Shown here: positions 1 through 9,840 of the stretch, one piece after another | Position numbering within the stretch: the stretch's first letter is position 1 | Layout of the letters: every line of letters starts with the position of its first letter | Notes under the pieces: generated by a model | What the model saw: only the letters and a program-made list of their open reading frames with translations | What the model was told of the DNA's origin: nothing | The model's database searches: none | Program-made: the position numbers and the translations under genes | Source: Hyphococcus sp. | GTDB taxonomy: Bacteria; Pseudomonadota; Alphaproteobacteria; Caulobacterales; Parvularculaceae | NCBI GenBank assembly: GCA_021776335.1 | Contig: JAJFGB010000009.1 | Coordinates: 124,001 to 188,000, forward strand | DNA: 64,000 nucleotides | Reading direction: 5' to 3'

Positions 1-26
1 ACTCCGTGGGCATTTTTGGGGGTTCC

Positions 27-1169
27 ATGAAGTCGTTTTTCCAACGCGCTTGCTTGCGAGTGCGATCGTTCGGATTCCTGTTGACGCTGATTGTGTTATC
101 GGCATGCGCGCAAATTCCTGATCAAATGCAGATCGACACCGGTAACGATCCGTTCAATGCGGACAAGGATGTCCGGTTCCGCACCACTTATTATTTCAGG
201 GTCTATGATTATTGTTATGACGCAGATACGACGACCGCGCTGCGGCCGCAGACAGACTCTCTTTATCGTTTTGTGATGACGGGCAAGGCAAACGCCTATG
301 CCAACAAAGTCCGGTTTGAATCCGGCACGCTCCTCGCAAGCGAGATTGACCCTTTTGGCGCCACCATCGAGCGCGACGATGAGACCAATCGCGTGCGATT
401 TGTTTCTCAAAAAGAAGTCGAAGATACGGCCATTCGAAATCAGGGCTTTGCTGAAATCGACAGGCTCTTGGACCTGCGTGCGCGATTGGCGAAAATGAGC
501 GGCGCCAATGGGGAACAGGCAGTCAATAGCGACGTTACGGTAGTGATCGACCAAAAAATCAAAGAGATTTTAGACGCGGGCGTGTTCGTCGGCCGGGCAA
601 GAGATACTGGCAATGACAGCAGCAGCGGGAGCAGTGAGGCATCGTCGGCCGAAAATTGTCCCCCTGGTACGCAAACTCAGCGCGGGTTTCAAATTATGGG
701 GCCGCAAGGCGTCAAAACATATAATCAGGAAGACCGGCTGATTATGGCGATGACGTCAGACGCGTCACCCTTGATCGCCAGCCTCGAAGAAGTCTCCGGT
801 CGCATGTTGAAAGCTGAGGAAAAGAAATTTTCGTCCGATGCAGCATTGCTTGCGCTCATCAAAGAACAGCTGCGCGTCAGCGAACTTAACGGCATGGTGC
901 TGAGTGCTGGCGATGATTTCAAACCAAAGGATTTGGTGAAGGAAATACAAACACGCCTGGTCGAAGGTGACGATCAGGATGCGTTGGAGGCAGCAAAAGC
1001 AAAACTTCCGGATCCGGCCCCGCCAACGCCGAATCCTGTGTCGGCGCCAGCGCCAGCCCCTGCGCCAGCTCCAAACTCCACGCCAGCGCCAAACCCGTCC
1101 CCAGCGCCAGCTCCGATCCCCGTGCCGGCGCCTTCAGTCGAAACACCAACTGAAGCTGAGGGATCATAA
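27..1169 (+). CDS. Lipoprotein of unknown function with Pro/Ala-rich C-terminus
   Basis: Predicted 380-residue lipoprotein. I chose the ATG at 27 over the in-frame GTG at 6 because it gives a compact lipoprotein signal: basic start, hydrophobic core, and lipobox LSAC with Cys27 as the lipidated residue. A run of Gs lies just upstream as ribosome binding site. The mature part begins with a hydrophilic region, then a conserved-looking stretch rich in Tyr, Phe and Arg (around residues 45-65). The last ~50 residues are a Pro-Ala-Pro repeat, probably an extended linker. I recognise no enzymatic domain. The stop is followed after one base by the next lipoprotein gene, so the two are very likely co-transcribed with the downstream membrane phospholipase. 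Confidence 0.75.
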   Translation: MKSFFQRACLRVRSFGFLLTLIVLSACAQIPDQMQIDTGNDPFNADKDVRFRTTYYFRVYDYCYDADTTTALRPQTDSLYRFVMTGKANAYANKVRFESGTLLASEIDPFGATIERDDETNRVRFVSQKEVEDTAIRNQGFAEIDRLLDLRARLAKMSGANGEQAVNSDVTVVIDQKIKEILDAGVFVGRARDTGNDSSSGSSEASSAENCPPGTQTQRGFQIMGPQGVKTYNQEDRLIMAMTSDASPLIASLEEVSGRMLKAEEKKFSSDAALLALIKEQLRVSELNGMVLSAGDDFKPKDLVKEIQTRLVEGDDQDALEAAKAKLPDPAPPTPNPVSAPAPAPAPAPNSTPAPNPSPAPAPIPVPAPSVETPTEAEGS

Positions 1170-1170
1170 A

Positions 1171-4100
1171 ATGAATTTGTTCCGAACCCTTTTTCGCCTC
1201 TGTATTTGCGTGCTCATGCCGTTCGGTCTTTTGATTGGTTGCAACAGTTCAAGCTTTTTGTCCGGCGCGTCGTCTATGCGCATCGAAGTCGATGTTTACA
1301 AAGGGCCGCTTGCCAACACCAAAACAATTCAAGAGGGTCAACTCGACGCTTTGGTTAAGACGGCTGTGCCGGGGCTGCGCGATATAGATGGTCAGCTGGT
1401 TGCCTCGATGTGCCGTATTGGCTGCGTGCAGCGCAATGAGCCGCCGCAGTTCAATTTTGATGCATATGTGTTGCCGCTGAGCCGAAATGAGTGGGGTAGG
1501 CAGGGCAATATCACACCCTCGGGCAGTTTCTCCCCCTCCAAGTATGACAGGTCTATTGATCCTCTCCCCGACAACGCGGCGTTCAGGAGTTTTACGCCAA
1601 GCGTTGCGCAATGTGAGCGGATCAATATTCCACAACGGCGCGCGCTGAAATATGGGGCCTGGTTCGGAAAGACATATCAGCCAGAAGTGAGAAGCAGTGA
1701 CGATGATCGAAACCTCGCAGAGAGCGCCGGGGCGCTGCACGCGGACTTTCCGGTCAGCGTAAAGCGCAGGAACCCGACGCCCGGAGAAATCGAAGCGCAA
1801 ATCGCCAGTAATCGCAGAAACACCCAAAGCAGTTGGGCGCGGTTTCCGGAAACAAACGATAACGCACGCCATGTTTGTCCGTCATATATTCGCATGCGCA
1901 CCCAGGCGGTGGGCATGCGAATGCAATTCGCCGCTGCGTGGACCAATATAGAAAAATTTGGCGATATAGTTGACCAGACTGATGCAATTGCTTCCATCGA
2001 AACCACATTGCTTGATGATTTTGCGACCCGGCAATCTGCGATATGTCGCGCGGAAAAAGACTCAGCGAACCGAACCGAATGCAAAAACCTGTTGCACAAG
2101 TTTGAGCAGGAATTGAAAGCGTTCAAGTCAACGCAGACCTCCTGGGTCGCGTTCATAGACGGATATGATGCGATTTCAGAAGTGCGTGACGCATCGGATT
2201 TTAACGCGATTTCACAGGTTGCATTTTTAGACGGGATTGAAACTCTGATTGAAAACGGCGACCTCATGCGTGAGGCTGCGGCATCGGCTCTAAAAGCGCT
2301 CACTGCGATTAAGGCATCCACCGAACATCGAACGGAAGTCACGTCTTTCGCGCGGGGGTTGAATGAAGCTGCAAATAACCTTGAAGCATTGGACGGGGCG
2401 CCAGCGACGGAGAAAATACTGGCGCTGCTGCAGACGGTAAATGACGATGAAAAACCTCCGAAGGCGCCGATCTCCGCTGAAAACGCTGCGGCGTGGTTAG
2501 CGTTGATCGACGCGGTAACAACAGAAGAAGAGAAATTTACAGCCGCTGCGACTAAGCTGAGCGCCGCTGTGACCGCGGCGGCGACAATTTACAACGCCGC
2601 CGCGAGAGGAGAGCTTGAAGCCTATATTGCCGCCAATGGCGATATTATAAAATTTCCGGAACTCGTCCGTGCTGGCAAGAACGCCGCCTTTATGCAAGCC
2701 CAATTGACGCGAATGCGGGACATTCGTTCTCCACTGAATACTCTCGCGAGCGTTTCCGCGCATCAGCACGATCTTTCAACGAACCTTGAGAGTCAGCGAG
2801 CGGCGATACTCAAATTAGATTTTGCAAAACCGCCCAGTGATCAGAAACCGGAAATCGACGTCCTCGAGAAAATAACCGATAAAACATTGAGCGGTCTTCG
2901 ATTTGCCAAACAAAAATATTGGGCGAGTGACACTGACGTTATTGATCCAATTCTGTCGGCGGAAACATCGCTAAAGGCGCTGCTGTTACAGATTAAGGGC
3001 CGCACTGACTGGAAAGACGATAACAAGGACTACGCACAAGAATTGAAAACGCTGACGGGACGAATAAGTGCGGCGTCGCTGCCGGCAAACATTATTGATG
3101 CGGAAACAGCCAAAGCGTTCGCCGGTAAAGTGGGTGCTATGAGCAAGCTGATTAGTGACGACACCTCACTCGACGACATAGAGTCAATGTTTGGCGCAAA
3201 AGGCCGCTATGAGCATGTGGCGAAAGTCACTGCGGAATTGAGAAATGTCGCCAAAAAGGTTAGCGTCAACGGACTTGCATCCTCAGAGAAAAAGCCAGCT
3301 CAGCAGCTTGCCGGGGCGATGTCGGCGTTAAAAGCCCAAAAGACGCTGATTGTCGAGACGCAGAAAGCTTTGCGCGAAAGCCTCAATTTTGCGCGCAGCC
3401 GGCAGGCCGCTCACAATCGGGTCTCCTATAAAACTATTGCCGGGTTAGCGGCTGGGTTTCGTATCATCGCAACCGCTATTTCATTTCAGATCGCTTCTGT
3501 TGATCCGGATGAAACACGATTGCGCATTGATCTTGCCAAGGCAGCGAATTTGTCGGCGGAGCTGGCAAATCAGTTCACCGCGCGCGCCAACGCGCTAGAG
3601 CTTCAGGAAACGGCGGACAGGCGTCAGCTGCCAACCAGCCAGTATCTGCGCGATACGCAGCCGACGGCCTTTCTTGATATGTACAATTGGCTTGAAGCGG
3701 CGACTGACGATAGCGGCCGTACCCCCCAAGATCGCATCAGCATCGCCAAGCGTCTTTTTGAAAACGACAATTGGGCGCGTATCAACGAGGTTTATGCTTC
3801 GGGCGCCGGCGATACGACGATGGCTTTTATCCGCGATGAGATCGGTAACTGGAATCTAAAATCCTTTGAAAACGATCCATCAGCGCTGACCGCGGCCTAT
3901 AGCCGACTTACCGGCGAACTTCTGGAGCGGGCGATCACGCTTGCAGGTGATGCAACGACCGGCGGCAGTGTTTCGACCGTCTCGTCATTGATGAAAGCGG
4001 CACAAGACTCACAATCGGGCACTGCTGTATCCGATGTGCAGACGGGCGTTTTGATCGATGCGGTTGATCTGGAAGGTTTTCGCAGAGAACTTTACGTGTC

Positions 4101-4266
4101 GTTGGAGGAGCTCCAGCGGGATCTGTCAGATCCAGTACCTGAAGGGCAGGAAGAAGCGGAAAGAACTGATGCCAAACGGAAAGTGAAAAACATTATCAAA
4201 CGATATGAGGATTTGATCGATGCGATCGGCACTGTCGCTGCCGCAGGTGCGGAGAACAAGGAGTGA
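1171..4266 (+). CDS. Large Ala-rich helical lipoprotein of unknown function
   Basis: Predicted 1031-residue lipoprotein. The reading frame is open further upstream, but the ATG at 1171 lies one base after the previous stop and starts a clear lipoprotein signal with lipobox LIGC (Cys24). The upstream extension would instead be an Arg/Gln-rich out-of-frame copy of the preceding gene's proline tract. The protein is mostly Ala/Glu/Lys/Asp-rich and looks helical throughout, without recognisable catalytic motifs. It could be a scaffold or partner of the membrane patatin encoded 47 bases downstream. This role is inferred only from gene order. Confidence 0.75.
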   Translation: MNLFRTLFRLCICVLMPFGLLIGCNSSSFLSGASSMRIEVDVYKGPLANTKTIQEGQLDALVKTAVPGLRDIDGQLVASMCRIGCVQRNEPPQFNFDAYVLPLSRNEWGRQGNITPSGSFSPSKYDRSIDPLPDNAAFRSFTPSVAQCERINIPQRRALKYGAWFGKTYQPEVRSSDDDRNLAESAGALHADFPVSVKRRNPTPGEIEAQIASNRRNTQSSWARFPETNDNARHVCPSYIRMRTQAVGMRMQFAAAWTNIEKFGDIVDQTDAIASIETTLLDDFATRQSAICRAEKDSANRTECKNLLHKFEQELKAFKSTQTSWVAFIDGYDAISEVRDASDFNAISQVAFLDGIETLIENGDLMREAAASALKALTAIKASTEHRTEVTSFARGLNEAANNLEALDGAPATEKILALLQTVNDDEKPPKAPISAENAAAWLALIDAVTTEEEKFTAAATKLSAAVTAAATIYNAAARGELEAYIAANGDIIKFPELVRAGKNAAFMQAQLTRMRDIRSPLNTLASVSAHQHDLSTNLESQRAAILKLDFAKPPSDQKPEIDVLEKITDKTLSGLRFAKQKYWASDTDVIDPILSAETSLKALLLQIKGRTDWKDDNKDYAQELKTLTGRISAASLPANIIDAETAKAFAGKVGAMSKLISDDTSLDDIESMFGAKGRYEHVAKVTAELRNVAKKVSVNGLASSEKKPAQQLAGAMSALKAQKTLIVETQKALRESLNFARSRQAAHNRVSYKTIAGLAAGFRIIATAISFQIASVDPDETRLRIDLAKAANLSAELANQFTARANALELQETADRRQLPTSQYLRDTQPTAFLDMYNWLEAATDDSGRTPQDRISIAKRLFENDNWARINEVYASGAGDTTMAFIRDEIGNWNLKSFENDPSALTAAYSRLTGELLERAITLAGDATTGGSVSTVSSLMKAAQDSQSGTAVSDVQTGVLIDAVDLEGFRRELYVSLEELQRDLSDPVPEGQEEAERTDAKRKVKNIIKRYEDLIDAIGTVAAAGAENKE

Positions 4267-4312
4267 TTTCTGCCGTACTCATAGGTGTTGTGTGGGGCGG
4301 GAACGTTCAGTC

Positions 4313-6943
4313 ATGAGCGATCGGTATATGGATAGTACGCGTACGAGATTTCAAAACGCCTGGCGTGACGAAGTGGAATTCCTCGAGGCTGAACACAAAA
4401 GGACTTTGATCAAAAGGCATCACGCGCAGAGGATATCAAATCAAAGCGCCAAATGTAGTGATGGCAATCGTTCTCAGGATAAAAAGCGCAAGAAAGGCTA
4501 TGCGAAGGAAAAACGAACCGCGGGGTTAGCGCTTTCCGGCGGCGGTATCCGGGCCGCGTCATTTTCTATTGGCGTAATGCAGTCTCTGAACAAGAAGAAG
4601 AAAGGCGAAGACCGGTCTTTGCTGGATGAGGTTGATTATCTGTCCACGGTATCTGGTGGCGGATATGCAGGCGCCGCACTGACATGGTTTAGAAATATTG
4701 CAAGCCAGAACGGGAAAACCGGTCGCAGCACCGAGCTTAACAAGAAGACGCTGGCACGGTTTAGCCGTTTTCCAGCTTCTGATTATTCACAAAATGGCAA
4801 AGGCGGCAAGCTGATACTAGACTTCATTCGGTATCGGAAAAATCACCTCACACCGACGGTCATGCTGAACTTCACATCTTTGTTGGCAGTGGTGCTGCGC
4901 ACCGTTCTGATCTCCTGGCCAATTTTTCTTGCCGGGATTATAGGCGTGCTCTTTTTGATCTATGGCGCTTCGCATGCTGTGGGACATTGGCTTACCGATG
5001 AAGAAAAGGAACCCTTTGACGTCATTCTGAATTCAACCCATCCGCCTATATACGACAATATAGAACTCATGGTCATAGATTGGCTAACGCCGGATGCGAC
5101 AGTCGCGGCTAAGCCAGATATTGATATCAAAGCAGAAGGTCTGAAGAGTTCTTCCAGTTTTGAGATATGGTTTCATGAGAAAGGGACGAGAAGCCCGGAG
5201 CTGAAATGCCAAAAGACTCGAATTGAAAAAGACACCGCCACCTGCGCTGTCAATAAAATTGATCTTATTCACAACGCATTGAAAGGCGAACCGCGAATTT
5301 TGCTCGCGCGGTTTTTCATGTCTGGCGTTTTCATGTTGGGCATTGTCAGTATAGCGTTGAGTTTTCTGTTTTTGACCCTCAGTCGCACCGGCCGGCACTG
5401 GGGTCAGCATTATGTTTATCGACGGAACAGCCAGAAAGTCCTGGGCGCTTCAATCAGTCTCATGGTTGTGTTTTTTGCATTATGGGCGATTGCATATATT
5501 TCCGGAGCAGGCCTCACCAGCCGAATGGGCCCGCTGATTTGGGGCGTTCTCACTGGCAATATTGTCGGCGCATTTAGTTTTAAGTCGCTATTGGAGGGGG
5601 CGGCGAAGAACGTACAATTGCGAAGCAAATTGATTATTATCGCGATTTCGATTGTTCTCTTGCTGGCAAATATTCTTCTTGCCATGGACCTGTTCAAATA
5701 TCTGATTGATGAATGGAAAATTCCGATCGCGAGAAAAGGCATTGCGGATTACATGCCATTCGTTTTTTTTGTTCTATTTATCGCCGCTGGGCTGCGCGCA
5801 AATTTGAACTATGTATCGCTCAATCGTATGTATCGGGACCGTTTGATGGAGGCGTTTCTGCCTGATCCCAAATCCGTGCTCGGGGAAGTCTACGCGGAGC
5901 GGGCGCAATTTGCCGACGGTGGATTTTTAAAAGACATGGCGCAGCGTCCTTACCCATTGATCAATACGAATATTGTGTTGAGCAGCTCGATAAAATCAAA
6001 AGAGCGCGGCCGTAGCGGCGATAGTTTCATTTTGTCACCGTTTTACTGCGGCAGCCGTGCGACCGGCTATCGATCGACAACGACATTTGCGACGGCGCGC
6101 GCCGATGGCGAAGGTGGCATGACACTGGCGACTGCTATGGCGATATCCGGCGCAGCAATTAGTCCGCGGGTGGGGCCGGGGGGCTGGGACACACCGATCA
6201 ACAATCCGATCATTTCATCGATGATGTCCTATTATAATCTGCGGCTTGGTTGCTGGGTGTCTAATCCCAACAAAGTAAAGCAGGGCCACGTGCCAACATT
6301 TTATCAAGAGGGACTTTACGGTCTGTTGAATATCGGATTTGACGAAAAAGCCGAAATGGTTGAGCTAACCGATGGCGGCCATTTCGAGAATATGGGTCTT
6401 TACGAACTTCTTCAGCGTAGAACCGATCTCATTATTTTAGCGGATGCTTCTGCAGATGGCGATTTTAATTTTAAAGACCTTGGGATCGCCATTGAGCGCA
6501 TTCGCGTGGATCAAGGAGTGAGTATTCGGTTTGATTGTGACGGCTGGGATTTGGCGCATTTAATGCCAGATTCAGCCAAAAACCCCAGCCACTATTCGAA
6601 GCGATACAAGCTAGCTGAGCGCGGTTTTGCGATCGCCAATATCTATTACCCCAAAGCGGAAAATCATCTTGGCGAACCGGTTGCAAAAAAAACAGGCCGC
6701 TTGATTTATTTAAAGCCGGTCATGACGCGAGGATTGCCCGGCGATCTCTACGGATACAAAGGCGCCTATGATGTATTTCCAGTGCAGCCGATTTCTGATC
6801 AGATGTTTGATGAATCGCAGTTCGAAGCCTATCGCGAACTCGGCTATCAGGTTACAGAGGCGATGAAAGAGGCTGAACCAAACTACCACCCAACCCTCCA
6901 GTCTGAGATTGGGGCGTTCCTTAATAAATCGGACAGCACTTGA
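4313..6943 (+). CDS. Patatin-like phospholipase with integral membrane insert
   Basis: Predicted 876-residue patatin-family lipid acyl hydrolase. The oxyanion-hole motif GGGIR is at residues 76-80, the nucleophile region STVSGGGY gives Ser114, and the catalytic Asp is in TDGGHFENMG (Asp687), so the Ser-Asp dyad is intact. Between the two halves lie about six hydrophobic segments (roughly residues 180-215, 325-350, 378-400, 405-425, 440-465 and 478-500), so the catalytic domain is split by a membrane region. The start at 4313 has GGGCGGGAA upstream. The frame is open to 4220, but that would overlap the previous gene. The substrate is unknown. The two lipoproteins upstream suggest an envelope function. 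Confidence 0.82.
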   Translation: MSDRYMDSTRTRFQNAWRDEVEFLEAEHKRTLIKRHHAQRISNQSAKCSDGNRSQDKKRKKGYAKEKRTAGLALSGGGIRAASFSIGVMQSLNKKKKGEDRSLLDEVDYLSTVSGGGYAGAALTWFRNIASQNGKTGRSTELNKKTLARFSRFPASDYSQNGKGGKLILDFIRYRKNHLTPTVMLNFTSLLAVVLRTVLISWPIFLAGIIGVLFLIYGASHAVGHWLTDEEKEPFDVILNSTHPPIYDNIELMVIDWLTPDATVAAKPDIDIKAEGLKSSSSFEIWFHEKGTRSPELKCQKTRIEKDTATCAVNKIDLIHNALKGEPRILLARFFMSGVFMLGIVSIALSFLFLTLSRTGRHWGQHYVYRRNSQKVLGASISLMVVFFALWAIAYISGAGLTSRMGPLIWGVLTGNIVGAFSFKSLLEGAAKNVQLRSKLIIIAISIVLLLANILLAMDLFKYLIDEWKIPIARKGIADYMPFVFFVLFIAAGLRANLNYVSLNRMYRDRLMEAFLPDPKSVLGEVYAERAQFADGGFLKDMAQRPYPLINTNIVLSSSIKSKERGRSGDSFILSPFYCGSRATGYRSTTTFATARADGEGGMTLATAMAISGAAISPRVGPGGWDTPINNPIISSMMSYYNLRLGCWVSNPNKVKQGHVPTFYQEGLYGLLNIGFDEKAEMVELTDGGHFENMGLYELLQRRTDLIILADASADGDFNFKDLGIAIERIRVDQGVSIRFDCDGWDLAHLMPDSAKNPSHYSKRYKLAERGFAIANIYYPKAENHLGEPVAKKTGRLIYLKPVMTRGLPGDLYGYKGAYDVFPVQPISDQMFDESQFEAYRELGYQVTEAMKEAEPNYHPTLQSEIGAFLNKSDST

Positions 6944-7000
6944 ACCAACAATGAAGCTGACTGGAAAAGCGTTGCTACGATTCTTCAACTTAAACAAAAT

Positions 7001-8107
7001 TCAGAATTTCACCGAAAGACTCACCGCGCCAAAGCGATGGCGATCCAGCTGTTCTTCGAACTCTCTCGTCCGCACAATATATGTGTACGCGATCTGAACG
7101 CTGCGAAACTGCGCCACCAAACCGGTTTGGAAATCACCGACAAGCGTTTTACTGGTCACGCTCGGGTCATTGTCGCGAAAAAGGCTGCCATCGAGAAAAA
7201 TGTCATGGGCGACAGCGCGTGCTTCGGCGCCGAAGAACACATACCAGCCAAATGGTCGTCGCGGCGAAAAATATCCGCTGCCGGCAAGCGAGGGCCGGAC
7301 GCGCGGCGGGCCATAGTCGCTCGGCAAATCCGGACCAATGCGGAGAGTAATACCAAGTCGCGCATGGGTCCTTATGTTGCCCAAAGAAGCGCCAAAACTT
7401 GGTGTAATGTCGGCCATGACCGCCGGTTTATCAACGATTAAACGATCCCGGAGTTTTCGGTCATAGGAGAGAACGACGCCAAATTCGTCATCAATTTGAT
7501 TGTCCCACCCAAGGGCAGGGTCAACGCCAATAAGGCTGTGCCAGTTGTTCTGTACAAATTCGCCGCCGGCGCTCGGCCCGACCACGCCTGCCTGAATGGT
7601 CAATTGATCAACGGTGTCGTCGCGCTCGATTGCTGCTGAATATTCTGCGTATAGCCACGCGGCATATGGGTGTTGATCGGAAAGAGGCGCGGTTACATCC
7701 GTGTCCCTGGGCGTGAAAATGGAATGGCCAAGGGCGAACCCACGCCTGATGACAGCGTCGTCGCCAGCACGCAGCACATTTTGCGCAATCACATCCGCGA
7801 AGCCGCGCGGTTGTTTGGGGCCGGTGAAATAAGCAATGCGTACGCCGTTTGTATAATTCTGGTCGGTCTGGGCGAAATAATCATTCTCCCAAACAAAACT
7901 CCAGGTGCCGCGCTCGTCCTGTGCGGCCTGACTTGTTTCGCCGTCCGTTTGGGCGCGCGCTGCGTCTATATTCAGTGCGAGCAAGGTGATTGCGACCGGA
8001 AACACAGACCTCCATGCCCGGCCCGGGTTGATCGGGCGTTGCAGTCGTTCTTTCTGCTGACGCGAAGGCTTCAATGCTGAGGTAAGGGGTTTGGTTTGTA
8101 AGGTCAT
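7001..8107 (-). CDS. LpxR-like lipid A 3'-O-deacylase (DUF2219), outer-membrane barrel
   Basis: Predicted 368-residue outer-membrane beta-barrel of the LpxR/DUF2219 family. In Salmonella LpxR, these enzymes remove the 3'-acyloxyacyl chain of lipid A. Visible family features are the N-terminal ENDYF...D..YTNG motif (Asn75-Asp76 correspond to the LpxR active-site Asn-Asp), a downstream NNWHSLIG motif with the candidate catalytic His190, and a terminal Phe typical of barrel insertion. A signal peptide ends near AARA (residue 52), after an unusually long basic N-region. The start codon overlaps the stop of the upstream glucosidase gene in an ATGA, so the two are translationally coupled. Lipid A deacylation itself is inferred from the family. 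Confidence 0.8.
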   Translation of the reverse strand: MTLQTKPLTSALKPSRQQKERLQRPINPGRAWRSVFPVAITLLALNIDAARAQTDGETSQAAQDERGTWSFVWENDYFAQTDQNYTNGVRIAYFTGPKQPRGFADVIAQNVLRAGDDAVIRRGFALGHSIFTPRDTDVTAPLSDQHPYAAWLYAEYSAAIERDDTVDQLTIQAGVVGPSAGGEFVQNNWHSLIGVDPALGWDNQIDDEFGVVLSYDRKLRDRLIVDKPAVMADITPSFGASLGNIRTHARLGITLRIGPDLPSDYGPPRVRPSLAGSGYFSPRRPFGWYVFFGAEARAVAHDIFLDGSLFRDNDPSVTSKTLVGDFQTGLVAQFRSVQIAYTYIVRTREFEEQLDRHRFGAVSLSVKF

Positions 8108-9783
8108 CTATGTTCCGCAATGTAGCCGGTTGCCGGGGCCAGGCTATCCGGAATTTTGTCGCCTGCGCCGGCGCCACCAATATTCGTTATTGCAATGATG
8201 CGCCACTGATTGATGTCAGGCTGCACAAATTTTTCCTGTGTATCGGACGGATTAAAGACACACAAAATATCGGCGCCGTCATAATGCCGGGTGAAGGCAA
8301 TGATGTTTTCCGACGAAGGCTGGAAATTCACATCACCAAGACGCAGTACCGGGTGATCCCCGCGCATTTTCAACAGATGCCGCATAAAATGCAAAAAGGA
8401 ATTCGCATTCTTTTCCTGACGATCAATGGCGCAATCAAAATGGCGGGGGTCAACGGGAAGCCATGGCTCCATTGAAGAAAAGCCTGCAAATGGTTTGTCC
8501 GCATTCCATGGGATGGGTGTTCTGGCGCCATCGCGCCCGAGGGTTTCAGGCCAGTTTTTGATTGCTTCGGGGTCCTGTAATTTCTCAAACGGCACATCAG
8601 CCTGCTCCAGCCCCAGCTCCTCGCCCTGATAGATGAAAATATTACCGCGCAGGCTCACGAGCAGCAGCGCAATAAATTTTGCATATTCCTCTCTCGCTAT
8701 TTTATTTGACCAGCGACTGACCGCGCGTGGCGCGTCATGATTGGAAAATGCCCAGGACGGCCAACCATCATCATTGGCCCAATTCTGGCTGGCGCGCCTG
8801 ATGAGCTCAGCACTCAGCGTGTCCGCATAAAGATAGTCGAAGCTGTAAGCGGAGTTGAGGCGCTGTTTTCCTTCAGTGAAGGTTTTCATTTCACCGAAAG
8901 TGTCGAAACCGCCGATTTCCGCAACTGTAAATACGTCGCCGAATTCATCGGTAACCGCGCGAATGCGCTCAAGGAATTTTGGAATATCAACGTGGGATCG
9001 ACTGAAGCGGTGTTCCTGAAAATCATAAGACCGGGTCGGCGGGCGTGCGAATTCTTGCGTCGGCGGATTATCGCGCAGCTCGGGATCGTGCATTGCGAAA
9101 TTGATGGCGTCGAGCCGAAAGCCGTCAACACCGCGTTTGAGCCAGAAACGCGCAACATCAAGCAGGGCGTTTTGAACGTCCATATTGTGAAGGTTCAAAT
9201 CGGGCTGCGAATGCAAGAAATTGTGGAGATAATATTGGCGACGGTTGCTGTCCCATTTCCATGCGGGGCCGCCAAAGACCGATTGCCAGTTATTCGGCGG
9301 CGTACCATCCGGTTTTGGATCCGCCCAGACATACCAGTCCGCGCGGCGATTCGTCCGATCAATCCGGCTCTCCTGAAACCAGTGATGTTGATCCGAAGTA
9401 TGCGAATAGACTTGGTCAATAATGACTTTCAGTTTCAGGCCATGGGCTTTGTCGATCAATTCATCGAGATCACTTAGGGCGCCAAATAGCGGATCCACAT
9501 CGCGATAGTCGGAAACGTCATAACCAAAGTCATCCATGGGTGATTTAAAAAAGGGAGAGAGCCACACGGCGTCGACGCCGAGGGAGGCGACATGATCAAG
9601 GCCTTCTATACAGCCACGCAAATCCCCGACGCCGTCTCCGTCTGTGTCCAGAAAACTGCGCGGATAGATTTGATAGATAGCGGCGCCCCGCCACCACGGC
9701 ATGGAGGATCGCTTGGCATTTCGATGCCTATCGGCCTTGTCTCCGCCGCCGGGATTGCTTGTTGGTGACTTTTTAGGCGCCAT
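8104..9783 (-). CDS. GH13 alpha-glucosidase / oligo-1,6-glucosidase-like
   Basis: Predicted 559-residue cytoplasmic glycoside hydrolase of family GH13. The barrel opens with AIYQIYPRSF. The nucleophile is Asp225 (GFRLDAINF), the acid/base Glu289 (VAEIGG), and the transition-state Asp350 (FSNHD). The QPDLNLHN motif (193-200) is typical of the oligo-1,6-glucosidase/alpha-glucosidase subgroup. It would release glucose from malto- or isomalto-oligosaccharides. The divergent neighbour is glucokinase, which would phosphorylate that glucose. The start at 9783 gives a 27-residue N-terminal extension. Met28 (9702) is the position where most family members begin, but no Shine-Dalgarno precedes it. Confidence 0.9.
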   Translation of the reverse strand: MAPKKSPTSNPGGGDKADRHRNAKRSSMPWWRGAAIYQIYPRSFLDTDGDGVGDLRGCIEGLDHVASLGVDAVWLSPFFKSPMDDFGYDVSDYRDVDPLFGALSDLDELIDKAHGLKLKVIIDQVYSHTSDQHHWFQESRIDRTNRRADWYVWADPKPDGTPPNNWQSVFGGPAWKWDSNRRQYYLHNFLHSQPDLNLHNMDVQNALLDVARFWLKRGVDGFRLDAINFAMHDPELRDNPPTQEFARPPTRSYDFQEHRFSRSHVDIPKFLERIRAVTDEFGDVFTVAEIGGFDTFGEMKTFTEGKQRLNSAYSFDYLYADTLSAELIRRASQNWANDDGWPSWAFSNHDAPRAVSRWSNKIAREEYAKFIALLLVSLRGNIFIYQGEELGLEQADVPFEKLQDPEAIKNWPETLGRDGARTPIPWNADKPFAGFSSMEPWLPVDPRHFDCAIDRQEKNANSFLHFMRHLLKMRGDHPVLRLGDVNFQPSSENIIAFTRHYDGADILCVFNPSDTQEKFVQPDINQWRIIAITNIGGAGAGDKIPDSLAPATGYIAEHR

Positions 9784-9840
9784 GGGTCATGTTTAGCCTT
9801 GGTCGTCGGGATTTCAATCAATGAAATGAACAGGGGCAAG

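Noticed and set aside
1027-1130. Short GCGCCAGC-type repeats as a tandem repeat or CRISPR
   Set aside because: They are degenerate codon repeats encoding the Pro-Ala linker, with no spacers. No CRISPR array is seen in the window.
967-1170. Upstream extension of the 1031-residue lipoprotein frame
   Set aside because: It overlaps the preceding gene's proline repeat in another frame and would bury the lipoprotein signal peptide that starts at 1171.
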